Assembly (NCBI GenBank): GCA_023423995.1
Contig: JAFAEL010000088.1
Span: 1 to 27,426, forward strand
Length of the DNA stretch: 27,426 nt
From: Pseudomonadota bacterium
GTDB lineage: Bacteria; Pseudomonadota; Alphaproteobacteria; Rhizobiales; Beijerinckiaceae
Reading direction: 5' to 3'
Shown piece after piece: positions 7,714 through 15,419 of this stretch; the stretch's first letter is position 1; the number at the start of each line of letters is the position of its first letter. The notes beneath the pieces are model-generated. The model ran no database searches and had not been told where the DNA came from. It saw only the letters and a list, made by a program, of their open reading frames with translations. The position numbers were made by a program, and so were the translations under genes.

Positions 7714-8387
7714 ACACGAAGCACCGCGCCTTCGATCTCGAGGTGAAGTCCGTCCAGGCGGACGGGACGTTCAGCGGCTACGGCTCTGTGTGGGGCGTGG
7801 TCGACAGCTACCGCGAGACGGTGGCGCCCGGCGCCTTCGCTGAGAGCCTTGCCGCGCTCGCCGCGAAAGGGCGCCGGCTGCCCGTCCTCTGGCAGCACCG
7901 GACTGGCGAGCCGATCGGCCAGTGGGACGTGCTCCGAGAGGACGAGCACGGTCTTTACGGCGAGGGCACGCTCTGGACCGAAGATGCACCCTATGCCCGC
8001 CTTGCGCTTCGCGGGATGCGCTCGGCCGCGATCACGGGCCTGAGCATTGGCTTCTGGACCCGAGAGGACAGCTTCGACGAGCTCACCCGGATCCGCACGC
8101 TGAAGCGGGTGGACCTCGTGGAGGTCTCGATCGTCACGAGCCCGGCCAATGATGAGGCGCGGGTCGACACCATCAAGGCGAAGCTCGCCGCGGGCGAGCT
8201 GATCAGCGAACGCGAGTTCGGGAAGATCCTTCGGGAGAAGGGCTTCTCGCGCTCAGACGCCGACGAGATTGCCGCCGTCGGCTTCAAGGCGTGGTCCGCG
8301 GGAGCGGGTCGGGCCTCTCAGGCAGCCCCCAGCAGCCTTGGCGACCTCAAGCGGGCGCTCGACGGCTTCTCTCTCCCTTCCCTGTGA
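7710..8387 (+). CDS. HK97-family prohead protease
   Basis: This encodes 225 residues. The serine protease trims the scaffold domain of the capsid protein during head maturation. Family features are FSGYGSVWGVVDSYRETVAPGAF (residues 21-43), the probable catalytic His63 in LPVLWQH, and Ser112 in ITGLSIGF, followed by the KRVDLVEVSIVTSPAN stretch. The C-terminal 55 residues are variable and may form a removable tail. The gene overlaps the portal stop by ATGA and ends eleven bases before the capsid start. The whole enzyme appears intact, which argues that head maturation is still selected for. Confidence 0.94.
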   Translation: MNTKHRAFDLEVKSVQADGTFSGYGSVWGVVDSYRETVAPGAFAESLAALAAKGRRLPVLWQHRTGEPIGQWDVLREDEHGLYGEGTLWTEDAPYARLALRGMRSAAITGLSIGFWTREDSFDELTRIRTLKRVDLVEVSIVTSPANDEARVDTIKAKLAAGELISEREFGKILREKGFSRSDADEIAAVGFKAWSAGAGRASQAAPSSLGDLKRALDGFSLPSL

Positions 8388-8397
8388 GGACTCCCCC

Positions 8398-9669
8398 ATG
8401 TCTTTCCACGACCACAACCTGACCGGCGCGCACCGTGAGTTCGGCCGAAAGCACACCGTCGAGGATCGCGCCAACGACCAGGGCGAACTCAAGGACGTGA
8501 TGGACGCGCTGGCGAAGCGCGACGCGCAGATCCAGGAGTTCGCCAGCAAGGCGAAGGCCGAGATCGAGGCGACCGGCAAGATGGCCGCCGAGACGAAGTC
8601 CGCCCTGGAGAAGATTGCCGGCGAGGGCGCCTCCCTTCAGGCTCGTCTTATGGAGGTCGAGCAGAAGCTCGCCCGCCGCGGCGGCTCCGGCGACACTCCC
8701 ACGAAGAGCGTCGGCGAGCAGCTCACCGAAACCGAGGAGTTCAAGAAGCTCGTGGCGAGCGGCGGCAAAGGCCGGGCTCGCCTCGGCGTTAAGGCGGTCA
8801 CCACGATCACGAGCGCGACGAGCGGAACCGGTGGTGTCGGCGATGCAATCCGGCCGATGCGCGTGGCCGGCATCATCCAGCCCGCCCAGCGCATGATGAC
8901 GATCCGCGACCTGCTTCTGCAGAGCCGGACCGACTCGAACATGGTCGAGTACGTGAAGGAGACCGGCTACCAGAACATGGCGGCACCGGTCGCCGAAGGA
9001 GCGACCAAGCCGCAGTCGGATCTCGCTTTCGATGCGGCCACTGCTCCGGTCCGGACGATCGCGCATTGGTTCCTGGCCTCGCGCCAGGTGCTCTCCGACA
9101 TCCCGCAGTTGCAGGGCTACATCGACGGCCGAGCGCGCTACGGGCTCCAGTATGTCGAGGAAGCGCAGATCCTGGCCGGCGACGGCACCGGGCAGAACCT
9201 GAACGGCCTCATTCCGCAGGCGACCGCCTATGCCTTCGGCACGTACAGCGCGACGGGTGACACGAAGATCGACCGCCTGCGCCGCGCTATCCTGCAGGTT
9301 CGGGTCGCCGAGTACCGCGCCAGCGGCATCGTCCTGAACCCGATCGACTGGGCGGACATCCAGCTCATCAAGGACTCGCAGGGCCGCTACATCTGGTCCG
9401 ATCCGACGATCAACAACGGGCAGAACATCTGGGGCCTGCCGGTCATCGACACGAATGCGATGACGTCGGGCAAGTTCATGGCCGGCGCCTTCAACATCGC
9501 CGCGCAGATCTTCGACCGCGAGGAAGCGGCCGTCGAGGTGTCGACCGAGGACTCGGACAACTTCCGTAAGAACCTCGTCACGATCCTTGCGGAGGAGCGC
9601 CTCGCGCTCGCGGTCTTCCGGCCCGAGAGCTTCGTCTACGGGAACCTCGTCGCCGGCGCGTCGAGCTGA
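8398..9669 (+). CDS. Phage major capsid protein, HK97 fold
   Basis: Starting at ATG 8398 (gagga seven bases upstream), the product is 423 residues. Residues about 25-95 are a charged, coiled-coil scaffold (delta) domain (ELKDVMDALAKRDAQIQEFA). Cleavage by the neighbouring protease would be expected near residues 115-135. The rest has the HK97 major capsid pattern, for example AGIIQPAQRMMTIRDLL, NMVEYVKETGYQNMAAPVAE, and later IVLNPIDWADIQLIKDSQGRY and IWGLPVIDTNAM. An upstream in-frame extension to 8269 overlaps the protease and is unlikely to be used. A stem-loop follows the gene, as is common after highly expressed capsid genes. Confidence 0.95.
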   Translation: MSFHDHNLTGAHREFGRKHTVEDRANDQGELKDVMDALAKRDAQIQEFASKAKAEIEATGKMAAETKSALEKIAGEGASLQARLMEVEQKLARRGGSGDTPTKSVGEQLTETEEFKKLVASGGKGRARLGVKAVTTITSATSGTGGVGDAIRPMRVAGIIQPAQRMMTIRDLLLQSRTDSNMVEYVKETGYQNMAAPVAEGATKPQSDLAFDAATAPVRTIAHWFLASRQVLSDIPQLQGYIDGRARYGLQYVEEAQILAGDGTGQNLNGLIPQATAYAFGTYSATGDTKIDRLRRAILQVRVAEYRASGIVLNPIDWADIQLIKDSQGRYIWSDPTINNGQNIWGLPVIDTNAMTSGKFMAGAFNIAAQIFDREEAAVEVSTEDSDNFRKNLVTILAEERLALAVFRPESFVYGNLVAGASS

Positions 9670-9674
9670 TCCGA

Positions 9675-9698
9675 GAGGGTCGGCTCCGGCCGGCCCTC
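9675..9698 (+). terminator. Stem-loop after the major capsid gene
   Basis: A ten-base stem (gagggtcggc / gccggccctc, one G-T pair) encloses a tccg loop, six bases after the capsid stop. It lacks a T-run. It may act as a partial terminator or an mRNA 3' stabiliser that sets capsid mRNA above downstream genes. Confidence 0.5.
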
Positions 9699-9724
9699 AT
9701 CCCCTATGCGGATGAGGTGATCCT

Positions 9725-9979
9725 ATGAGCGAGGTCGAGATCCGGGCCCTGCGCCCGTTCAACAAGACGTCACAAGGCGAGATCGTCCACCCAGGCGACC
9801 CGCCCTTCATGGTGAGCGAGGTTCGCGCGCGCGAGCTCGAGGCGTCCGGCTACGCGAAGCGCACCGGCAAGGCCGCGCCTGCTCCTGCGAACAAGATGGC
9901 CGCGGAGCCCGACAACGTCGAAGCGCAGCCGATCAAGGTCTCTCGCCGCGCGCCGGCGAAGCTCTCCGGCAGGGGCTGA
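9725..9979 (+). CDS. Small phage structural-module hypothetical protein
   Basis: This encodes 84 residues. The first half (VEIRALRPFNKTSQGEIVHP, then VSEVRARELEASGYAKR) looks like a small folded domain often encoded between capsid and connector genes in prophages of this type. The second half is a low-complexity Ala/Pro/Lys tail (APAPANKMAAEPDNVEAQP). No function is assigned; a head-decoration or assembly role would fit its place. It starts 55 bases after the capsid stop, behind the hairpin, and ends three bases before the connector gene. Confidence 0.75.
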   Translation: MSEVEIRALRPFNKTSQGEIVHPGDPPFMVSEVRARELEASGYAKRTGKAAPAPANKMAAEPDNVEAQPIKVSRRAPAKLSGRG

Positions 9980-9982
9980 GCC

Positions 9983-10594
9983 ATGCTGTCCGTCGTTACT
10001 CCCGCCACGTCCACGCGCCTCACCACGGTCAGCCGCGCGGTTGAGGTGCTCGGCTACGGCGAGGGTGACGACGCGGCGGTGCTGCAACGGTGTATCGAGA
10101 CGGCCTCGCAGGCGATCGTCGACCATTGCCGGCGCCCGTTCGCGCTGGCAACGTACCGAGAGCGGATCTGTGGACCGGAGACCGGGCCCGGTTATCTCCT
10201 TGGCCGATCGCCCGTGGTCGAGATCCTCTCTGTCACCGCGGACGGGACTGTCCTCAGGACAGACGACTACGAGCTCGACACGGAAACGAACCGCCTGTGG
10301 CGCGTGGACGGCTATGGCTCGCGCCGCTGGTGGTGGGGTGCCCCGCTCATCGTCGAATACGACGCCGGCTACACGCTGCCGACCGATACTGGCAGCTGGA
10401 CGCTTCCTGAGCCCGTCGAGCGCTCCTGCATCCTGCTCGCGGCCGCTTACCTGTCCCAGCGCAATCGCGACCCGCTGACCCGCAGTGAGAGCGTCGAGGG
10501 CGTCGGAAGCACGACCTGGTGGGTGCCAAGCGGATCCGGCCTGCCATCGCCGGAAGCCGAGCAACTGCTTCAGCCATATCGGAGGATGATTTGA
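9983..10594 (+). CDS. Phage head-tail connector protein (gp6-like)
   Basis: This encodes 203 residues. The N-terminal helical part (DDAVLQRCIETASQAIVDHC-like, with many helix-forming residues), the strand EILSVTADGTVLRTDDYELD and the WWWGAPLIVEYDAGYTLP stretch match gp6-like connectors, which dock under the portal. The C-terminal helix VERSCILLAAAYLSQRNRDP is also typical. It is the last recognisable head gene: in a siphophage the head-closure, tail-terminator, tail-tube and tape-measure genes would come next, but none does. The TGA stop shares its A with the next gene's ATG. Confidence 0.88.
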   Translation: MLSVVTPATSTRLTTVSRAVEVLGYGEGDDAAVLQRCIETASQAIVDHCRRPFALATYRERICGPETGPGYLLGRSPVVEILSVTADGTVLRTDDYELDTETNRLWRVDGYGSRRWWWGAPLIVEYDAGYTLPTDTGSWTLPEPVERSCILLAAAYLSQRNRDPLTRSESVEGVGSTTWWVPSGSGLPSPEAEQLLQPYRRMI

Positions 10595-10830
10595 TGATGC
10601 GAGCATGCATTCCCGCTACTGCGCTGCTCCTGGTGGCGGCCAGCGCTCATGCTCAGGCACCGCGGCAGGAACCTGTATCGCGCGCTGAGTTCGAACGACT
10701 CAGAGCTGAAGTCAGAGAGCTCCGCGAGTGCTCCTGGGGGCTGCCAGACAGCTCTCGTGCCACGGATCAACCCGTAACTCCCGCCGGCTGTTGGATCGAC
10801 CATCGCGGCGCGGTGTCCATCCGCAAGTAA
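10594..10830 (+). CDS. Small exported hypothetical protein
   Basis: This encodes 78 residues with a clear N-terminal signal peptide (MMRACIPATALLLVAASAHA; likely cleavage after AHA). The mature part is about 57 residues with a short coiled-coil-like stretch (SRAEFERLRAEVRELREC) and two further Cys-containing turns. The start overlaps the connector stop (TGATG), so translation is coupled to head genes. A secreted product in this place is unusual for a head operon. It could be a periplasmic companion of the next gene, which also has a signal peptide. No family is recognised. Confidence 0.7.
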   Translation: MMRACIPATALLLVAASAHAQAPRQEPVSRAEFERLRAEVRELRECSWGLPDSSRATDQPVTPAGCWIDHRGAVSIRK

Positions 10831-10841
10831 GGACCCTCCAG

Positions 10842-12323
10842 ATGAACCGAATTGTGCTTGCGCTCGCTGCAGCGCTTCTCGCCGTAGCTCCGGCCATCGC
10901 CCAGAACCGAGTTCTGCCGAATGCGGAGGTCGACACCTCCGGGAACGTCAGATTCCGCGGTGGGCCAGAACTCGGGAAGATGATCGACGGCGTCTTCACG
11001 CCCGTCGCTCCGACACAGCCGTCCAACGACAACTCGGACAAGGCCGCGAGCACGGCCTTCGTTCAGGGCCTCCTGAGCGAAAAGGCGCCGCTCGCCAACC
11101 CGGCATTCACGGGGACGGCGACAGCCAACGTTCTCCACAGCCCGGGTTGGATTAAGACCGGCAAGCAGGCCGACCCGCTCGGGCTCGTTGGTGGGCTATG
11201 TGTCGGTGGCGGCGACCCGGCCGAGAGCGGCTCGTGCGCATGGCTGAGCAGCGACGGGCTTGCGAACTGGATGCGCATCCAGACCTCCAAGAACTACAAC
11301 CCTCAGGAGGTGAACATCTACGGGGCAGCCGGCCAGGGCCGCGCGGCATCGACGATCGGCACGAACACGCTCACCCGAGTGGACGGAACCCCGTTCGATC
11401 CTGCATGGGTCGGGGAGACGTTCTACTGGAATGGCACGATCTACCGTGTAACAGGCGTCTCCGGCTCGAGCCTTACGGTGGTGACCACGGGCGGCGGGGC
11501 GGTGTCCTTCCCGTCGAACACCACGGGGATCTTCCACTACGTCCGCACGACCGGCTCGGGCACGCTCGACACCAACGGAACGGCGGTCACGTGGAAATCA
11601 GGCGACCCCTTCGTGCCCTTCACGGATGCCAGCGTCGACTTCCGCTTCAAGATCAACGGCACGCTCTACCAGGTCGCGAGCTTCACGGACCTTCGCCATC
11701 TGGTTCTCACCACATCGGCGGGCGTGCAGACCAACGTTCCCTTCACCTACTCGCTGAACATCAACGATCAGATTGCGACCCTTCGGGTCCAGAAGTTGCT
11801 GGGTGCCAACGAGGAGAATCTGACTATCTCTGCGCGGGCAACCAACGAGTATGAAATTCGAGCGGGCGTTTCCGGGTACGGCCAGTACCATCCGATCCGG
11901 ATCAAGAACGGCGACGATGGCGGCGTGCCGCATGTTGCAGCCGAGTTCGGCGCGAACGCCGTCACTCTTGGCGGTCCTTACCCGGCCGGCGCTCTTTCGG
12001 TTCTGTCTGCGCCTCCGGCGAACTCGATCAACCGCTTCGAGATCCAGGCAGCGCCTGCTGGGATCTCGCCGGCCTTCCGTGCCCGCGGCGCCGATACGGC
12101 TGTTGGAATGGGCTTTGACGCGCAAGGCACCGGTGACTTCAACTTCACCAGCGGCACGTTCACCACCACCCTTGCCAAGATCGTGGGGTCACCTCCGGCC
12201 CCGGGGTTCACATCGATCCAGCTCCTTGTGAACAACGGAAGCAGCACGACGCTCTACCCGGTCTCTATCGCCGGTCCAGACTCGTGCGGGACCGGCAAGC
12301 GCTGCCTGTCGATACCGAACTAG
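10842..12323 (+). CDS. Tail-fibre-like repeat protein with a signal peptide
   Basis: From ATG 10842 the product is 493 residues. Residues 1-21 (MNRIVLALAAALLAVAPAIA) look like a cleavable Sec signal. Residues 62-94 carry phrases common in phage tail fibres: DNSDKAASTAFVQ and APLANPAFTGTATA. The body is Gly/Thr/Ser-rich and beta-structured (VTGVSGSSLTVVTTGG, FPSNTTGIFHYVRTTGSGTL), with a cysteine-containing end (DSCGTGKRCLSIPN). It may be a fibre, a host-surface adhesin or an exported receptor-masking protein. A fibre that is first exported through the membrane would not fit normal virion assembly. It starts eleven bases after the preceding small exported protein, so the two are likely expressed together. 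Confidence 0.75.
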   Translation: MNRIVLALAAALLAVAPAIAQNRVLPNAEVDTSGNVRFRGGPELGKMIDGVFTPVAPTQPSNDNSDKAASTAFVQGLLSEKAPLANPAFTGTATANVLHSPGWIKTGKQADPLGLVGGLCVGGGDPAESGSCAWLSSDGLANWMRIQTSKNYNPQEVNIYGAAGQGRAASTIGTNTLTRVDGTPFDPAWVGETFYWNGTIYRVTGVSGSSLTVVTTGGGAVSFPSNTTGIFHYVRTTGSGTLDTNGTAVTWKSGDPFVPFTDASVDFRFKINGTLYQVASFTDLRHLVLTTSAGVQTNVPFTYSLNINDQIATLRVQKLLGANEENLTISARATNEYEIRAGVSGYGQYHPIRIKNGDDGGVPHVAAEFGANAVTLGGPYPAGALSVLSAPPANSINRFEIQAAPAGISPAFRARGADTAVGMGFDAQGTGDFNFTSGTFTTTLAKIVGSPPAPGFTSIQLLVNNGSSTTLYPVSIAGPDSCGTGKRCLSIPN

Positions 12324-12332
12324 GCGACGGTC

Positions 12333-12395
12333 ATGGCAGACGTCGCCCGCAACCGGGCGGTCTGGGGCCGCAGCAAGGCCAGGATCGCAGCATGA
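12333..12395 (+). CDS. Possible 20-residue coupled peptide
   Basis: ATG 12333 opens a 20-codon frame (MADVARNRAVWGRSKARIAA) whose TGA overlaps the next gene's ATG as ATGA. The peptide is basic. It may be real or a translational-coupling leader; no strong ribosome-binding site is seen. Confidence 0.3.
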   Translation: MADVARNRAVWGRSKARIAA

Positions 12396-12925
12396 AGCTC
12401 GTGTGCTCGAGCGCCTGCCTCGATCAGGGCGGGCCGACCTTCTTCGTCATCACGGATGACTTTTCCGACCTGATGGCAGTGTTCGATGAGCGCTGGCGGC
12501 TTGTCGACTGGACGCGGCATGTTCGCAAGGCGACGGTATTCCAGGCCCAAGAGGAGGCGCTGGACCTGATCAAGCGGCTGTCGCTGGCTGCAGCCGAGGC
12601 TGCGGTCCGCTCCGGGCGTCTGCTCTGGGAGCTCGACGAAGATCTCGGGGAGTTCGTCTTTGCCTCCCCGGATGGCGGGACGGTTGTCATCGAGCCCCGG
12701 CCTGACATCGGCGAGCCCGGCCCAAGCTGGAGCAGGTCGGAGATTGCATTCTTCGTCCGCCAGGAGTTCGGGGAGGCCCAGCGGAAGGGCAACCGGCCGC
12801 TGGGCGGGATCCATCCGCGCGACCTGGCCGGGCGCGAGTACCGGCTGCCCGTGGGGGTCCTGCCGACTCGCCCGATCAGCCGGCGATCAGTGCTTGCCGC
12901 GGCGTGCCTCCCCTCGGCGGCATGA
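12392..12925 (+). CDS. Hypothetical protein of the late operon
   Basis: From ATG 12392 the product is 177 residues. It begins MKLVCSSACLDQGGPTFFVI and has alternating strands and helices (FDERWRLVDWTRHVRKATVF, then QEEALDLIKRLSLAAAEAAV), so it is probably a soluble mixed alpha/beta protein. The C-terminal end (RPISRRSVLAAACLPSAA) is hydrophobic but short. I do not recognise the family. The stop overlaps the start of the next gene by ATGA, tying it to the HTH-repeat protein; an in-frame upstream extension to 12284 exists but overlaps the fibre-like gene. A role in late regulation or DNA handling would be a guess. Confidence 0.65.
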   Translation: MKLVCSSACLDQGGPTFFVITDDFSDLMAVFDERWRLVDWTRHVRKATVFQAQEEALDLIKRLSLAAAEAAVRSGRLLWELDEDLGEFVFASPDGGTVVIEPRPDIGEPGPSWSRSEIAFFVRQEFGEAQRKGNRPLGGIHPRDLAGREYRLPVGVLPTRPISRRSVLAAACLPSAA

Positions 12926-13959
12926 ACCCCTGGCCGGATGAGGTCTTCGAACGCATCCTGACCCGCGTTGCCCAAGGCGAGCGGGTGCGGGCGATCTGCG
13001 CCGAGCCGGGCCAGCCCAACCAGCGCTACATATTCGAGCACCGCAAGGCGAACCCCGACTTTGCCCGGCGGTGGGCAGCGGCTCTCGGCCGGCGGTCCGG
13101 ATCGCGGATTGATCCTGCTCTATTCGAGCAGGTGCTCAGGCGGGTGATCCGCGGCGAAAACGTCGTTGACGTGTGCCGCGAGCCCGGCATGCCCTGCTAC
13201 GACGCGGTCCTGAAGCATCGGCGGCGCAATCGATCGTTCGCGGCACGCTGGGATGACGCCGTCGGGCGCAAGGCCCGGATTCCCGATCATGAGATCGAGG
13301 CCGTCCTCACACGACTGCAGCGCGGCGAGCGCCTGACGAAGGTCTGCCGCGAGCCGGGCATGCCGGGGCTGCGCACCATTCACAAGCTGCGCCAGAAATC
13401 CCCGGAGCTCGACAAGCGTTTCGGTGATGCTATGGGCGCGAGGCGCGGCGCGCTCGTCGAGCGTAACCCTTCACGGCTGGAGGACTATCTCGCGGCCGCC
13501 CGGGAGGGCCGGGGCTCGTTCCACCTAAACCGGCTGCTCGGGCACAAGACGCTTCAGCGCCTCCGCACCATGGATCCCTCCTTCGCGGCACGAGTCGACG
13601 AGGCGCGCCAAGCCGGCCGCGCGATCATGGCCAGCGCCACGACGGCGCGGAAGCTCTCCCCCGATGAAGTCTGGCGCGTGGTCGAATCAGCAGTCCGCAA
13701 CGTGCCCGAGTACGCTCGCGACGACATCCGAGGCGACCTGATGATGGCGCTGCTCGAGGGCCGCGTCTCAGCCGATCAGGCGGGCTCAGCCGTGCGGGGG
13801 CTGGTGACCGCCTGGAATCGGCAGTTCTCCCGCCGCGACATCAGCATGGATGCGGAGCTCGGCGACGGTGACGGGCTCACGTTCGGTGGACTAGTCGCGA
13901 CCGCTGACAGCCTCGCGCCGGCCGGGGTGAGCGTCATCAGAGGTGGAAGCCTATGCTAG
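12922..13959 (+). CDS. Protein with four tandem terminase-small-subunit-like HTH repeats and a sigma-like C-terminus
   Basis: From ATG 12922 the product is 345 residues. Four repeats of about 59 residues are visible (roughly 6-56, 65-115, 124-174 and a worn one at 183-232). Each has the plan ILTRVAQGE..AICAEPG..IFEHRKANPDFARRW; repeats 2 and 3 share CREPGMP (85-91, 142-148). This helix-turn-helix pattern is that of DNA-binding domains of phage small terminase subunits. The last hundred residues differ: VPEYARDDIRGDLMMALLEG (261-280) and DISMDAELGDGDGLTFGGLV resemble region 2 and the following linker of sigma-70-like proteins. The protein may replace the missing small terminase, recognising repeated packaging sites, or act as a late regulator. 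Function is inferred. Confidence 0.75.
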   Translation: MNPWPDEVFERILTRVAQGERVRAICAEPGQPNQRYIFEHRKANPDFARRWAAALGRRSGSRIDPALFEQVLRRVIRGENVVDVCREPGMPCYDAVLKHRRRNRSFAARWDDAVGRKARIPDHEIEAVLTRLQRGERLTKVCREPGMPGLRTIHKLRQKSPELDKRFGDAMGARRGALVERNPSRLEDYLAAAREGRGSFHLNRLLGHKTLQRLRTMDPSFAARVDEARQAGRAIMASATTARKLSPDEVWRVVESAVRNVPEYARDDIRGDLMMALLEGRVSADQAGSAVRGLVTAWNRQFSRRDISMDAELGDGDGLTFGGLVATADSLAPAGVSVIRGGSLC

Positions 13960-14008
13960 CGGCAGGCCGGTCGCTGCGGCTATGTTCCGTCACCATATGG
14001 GGGGGCGG

Positions 14009-14203
14009 ATGGCGAAAGGCTCGAAAGGTGGATCATCAGGCAAGAGTTCGGGATCTTCCAAGGTCGGTCGTAACACCTCCACGGGCAAGTTCAGCAAGAG
14101 TGGCGGTGGGATCAGCGGCGGCACAGTGCTCAGGAAGAGCACTGCGGACTCGAAGTCGGGACGAACGCCGCCCGGCGTTAAGCCACCCAAGCGTGGGAGT
14201 TGA
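14009..14203 (+). CDS. Small Gly/Ser/Lys-rich basic protein
   Basis: This encodes 64 residues, beginning MAKGSKGGSSGKSSGSSKVG; the whole chain is low complexity and strongly basic (GRTPPGVKPPKRGS at the end). A G-run directly upstream (ggggggcgg) could act as ribosome-binding site for ATG 14009; ATG 13982 is an alternative in the same frame. It could be a disordered nucleic-acid-binding protein. Similar small Lys/Ser/Gly proteins are common in prophages and elsewhere, without known function. The stop lies two bases before the next start. Confidence 0.6.
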   Translation: MAKGSKGGSSGKSSGSSKVGRNTSTGKFSKSGGGISGGTVLRKSTADSKSGRTPPGVKPPKRGS

Positions 14204-14205
14204 GC

Positions 14206-14745
14206 GTGCCGTATGACTTGGCAGATCTCCGTTTCGTCGTGCTCCGGAATGCGATCTACCACGCGTCTCGACGGCGGTTTCTAGATACTGGAAACCGTGC
14301 GCTGACCTTCGTCGTGATCGCGGCCGGTGCAGGAGCGGTGGGCGATATCGGGCAGTCTCTTGGCGTAACCGCTCAGTGGCTTGCAGCCATTGCCACTCTG
14401 GCGGGCGCCCTTCAGCTCGTCTTTGATCTGGCCGGTAAGGCCCGTACACACGAATTCCTGCAGCGCCGCTTCTACGAGGTCCTAGCTGAGATCGACGAGG
14501 CGGGTCAGCCGACGGAGGCACAGATCGCAAAGTGGAACGCTGGCCTAGCCCGGTTGTACGCCGAAGAGCCGCCGCCCATGCGAGCTCTTGAAGCCATTTC
14601 TCATAACGCGGCCAAGGAGAGCCTTGGCGCCGGCCGGCGCGTTAGGGTTGAGTGGTGGCACACCCTGCTTAAGCAGTGGTGGCCGTTCCACGGCTCGGAA
14701 TTTCCTTACACTACCGACCGGACCTCTAAGCCCTTGCAGTCTTGA
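14206..14745 (+). CDS. Two-TM SLATT-like membrane protein (possible defence effector)
   Basis: GTG 14206 is chosen because gggag lies seven bases upstream, whereas the upstream TTG at 14200 would touch that site. The product has 179 residues. A basic N-terminal helix (RNAIYHASRRRFLDTGNR) leads to two hydrophobic segments (about 32-49, FVVIAAGAGAVGDIG, and 55-74, WLAAIATLAGALQLVF). A cytoplasmic helical tail follows (FLQRRFYEVLAEIDEAGQPT, ALEAISHNAAKESLG). This is the plan of SLATT-domain proteins, predicted pore-forming effectors of nucleotide-signalling and other conflict systems. No cyclase or SLOG partner gene is adjacent, so it would have to act alone or with the leftward cargo. It is the last gene of the rightward block. 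Confidence 0.65.
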   Translation: MPYDLADLRFVVLRNAIYHASRRRFLDTGNRALTFVVIAAGAGAVGDIGQSLGVTAQWLAAIATLAGALQLVFDLAGKARTHEFLQRRFYEVLAEIDEAGQPTEAQIAKWNAGLARLYAEEPPPMRALEAISHNAAKESLGAGRRVRVEWWHTLLKQWWPFHGSEFPYTTDRTSKPLQS

Positions 14746-14760
14746 GGCTGGGGCGGTGCA

Positions 14761-15284
14761 TCAAGCTGGCGGGAAGCTGAAAAACGGCTCTCCTAGGTTC
14801 CTCTCGCGATCCGCGGCGTCGAGCCAAAGCTCCCAGCTGGAGACTACAACCGACCACTGCAGCTCGGGGCTTGAAGCCCACTTGCCATGCTCAATGTCTA
14901 GGTAGCTCCACCCCGAATGTGAGCTTCCCCGGTGGTTCGGGATGATCATCAGGACGGCATTCTCGGTGAATACCAGCGCCCAGGCGAGCGCTCCGTGAAC
15001 TCACCGGGCGCGTAGGCAGGCTCACGTACCGGCCCCGCGAGCCAGTCAGAGCCATAACTCGCCACGTGTTCATGATCCGGAACACCGATGACGGCGATCT
15101 GGGAGCCCTCGCTGTCCTCCCCGCCGCGAAGCACGAACATCCGGGTCGTGCCGTTGAAGCGGTCGCCGTCGGACCGTGGCAGGACAAGGCCCAGCAGCGG
15201 TCCGGCCCCCGATGCAGCCCAGACCAACTCGCCCGGAGACGCAGCTTGCGCTTGCTTCACCTGGAAGGTCTTCAGGACTGGCAT
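14761..15284 (-). pseudogene. Frameshifted hypothetical gene (two halves of about 97 and 76 residues)
   Basis: Two minus-strand frames read as one protein broken by a single-base shift. From 15284 the first half starts MPVLKTFQVKQAQAASPGEL and runs to YAPGEFTE near 14993; it then falls into a short nonsense end at 14949. The other frame picks up at the same place with ALAWALVFTENAVLMIIPNH and continues through WSVVVSSWELWLDAADRE to a stop at 14761. Removing or adding one base near 14988-14993 joins them into about 174 residues. No slippery heptamer is obvious, so decay or a sequencing error is more likely than programmed frameshifting. Family unknown; the stop is convergent with the SLATT-like gene, 15 bases away. 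Confidence 0.6.
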
Positions 15285-15419
15285 GTCGGACCTGCTTGGC
15301 GTTGGTCCCGCGATCCTGCCCCGCCGGAGCGCGCGCGGCTATCGGAAGATGGTCTATTCTCTTAGCCTCGGGGGCCGGGCGGGGTACAGGTGCTCAGGGC
15401 GGAGTAGTAGGACTGTCTC

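Noticed and set aside
4023..12323. Gene transfer agent cluster of the RcGTA type
   Set aside because: GTA clusters carry tail and baseplate genes and are not bounded by an integrase and tRNA repeats; neither feature fits.
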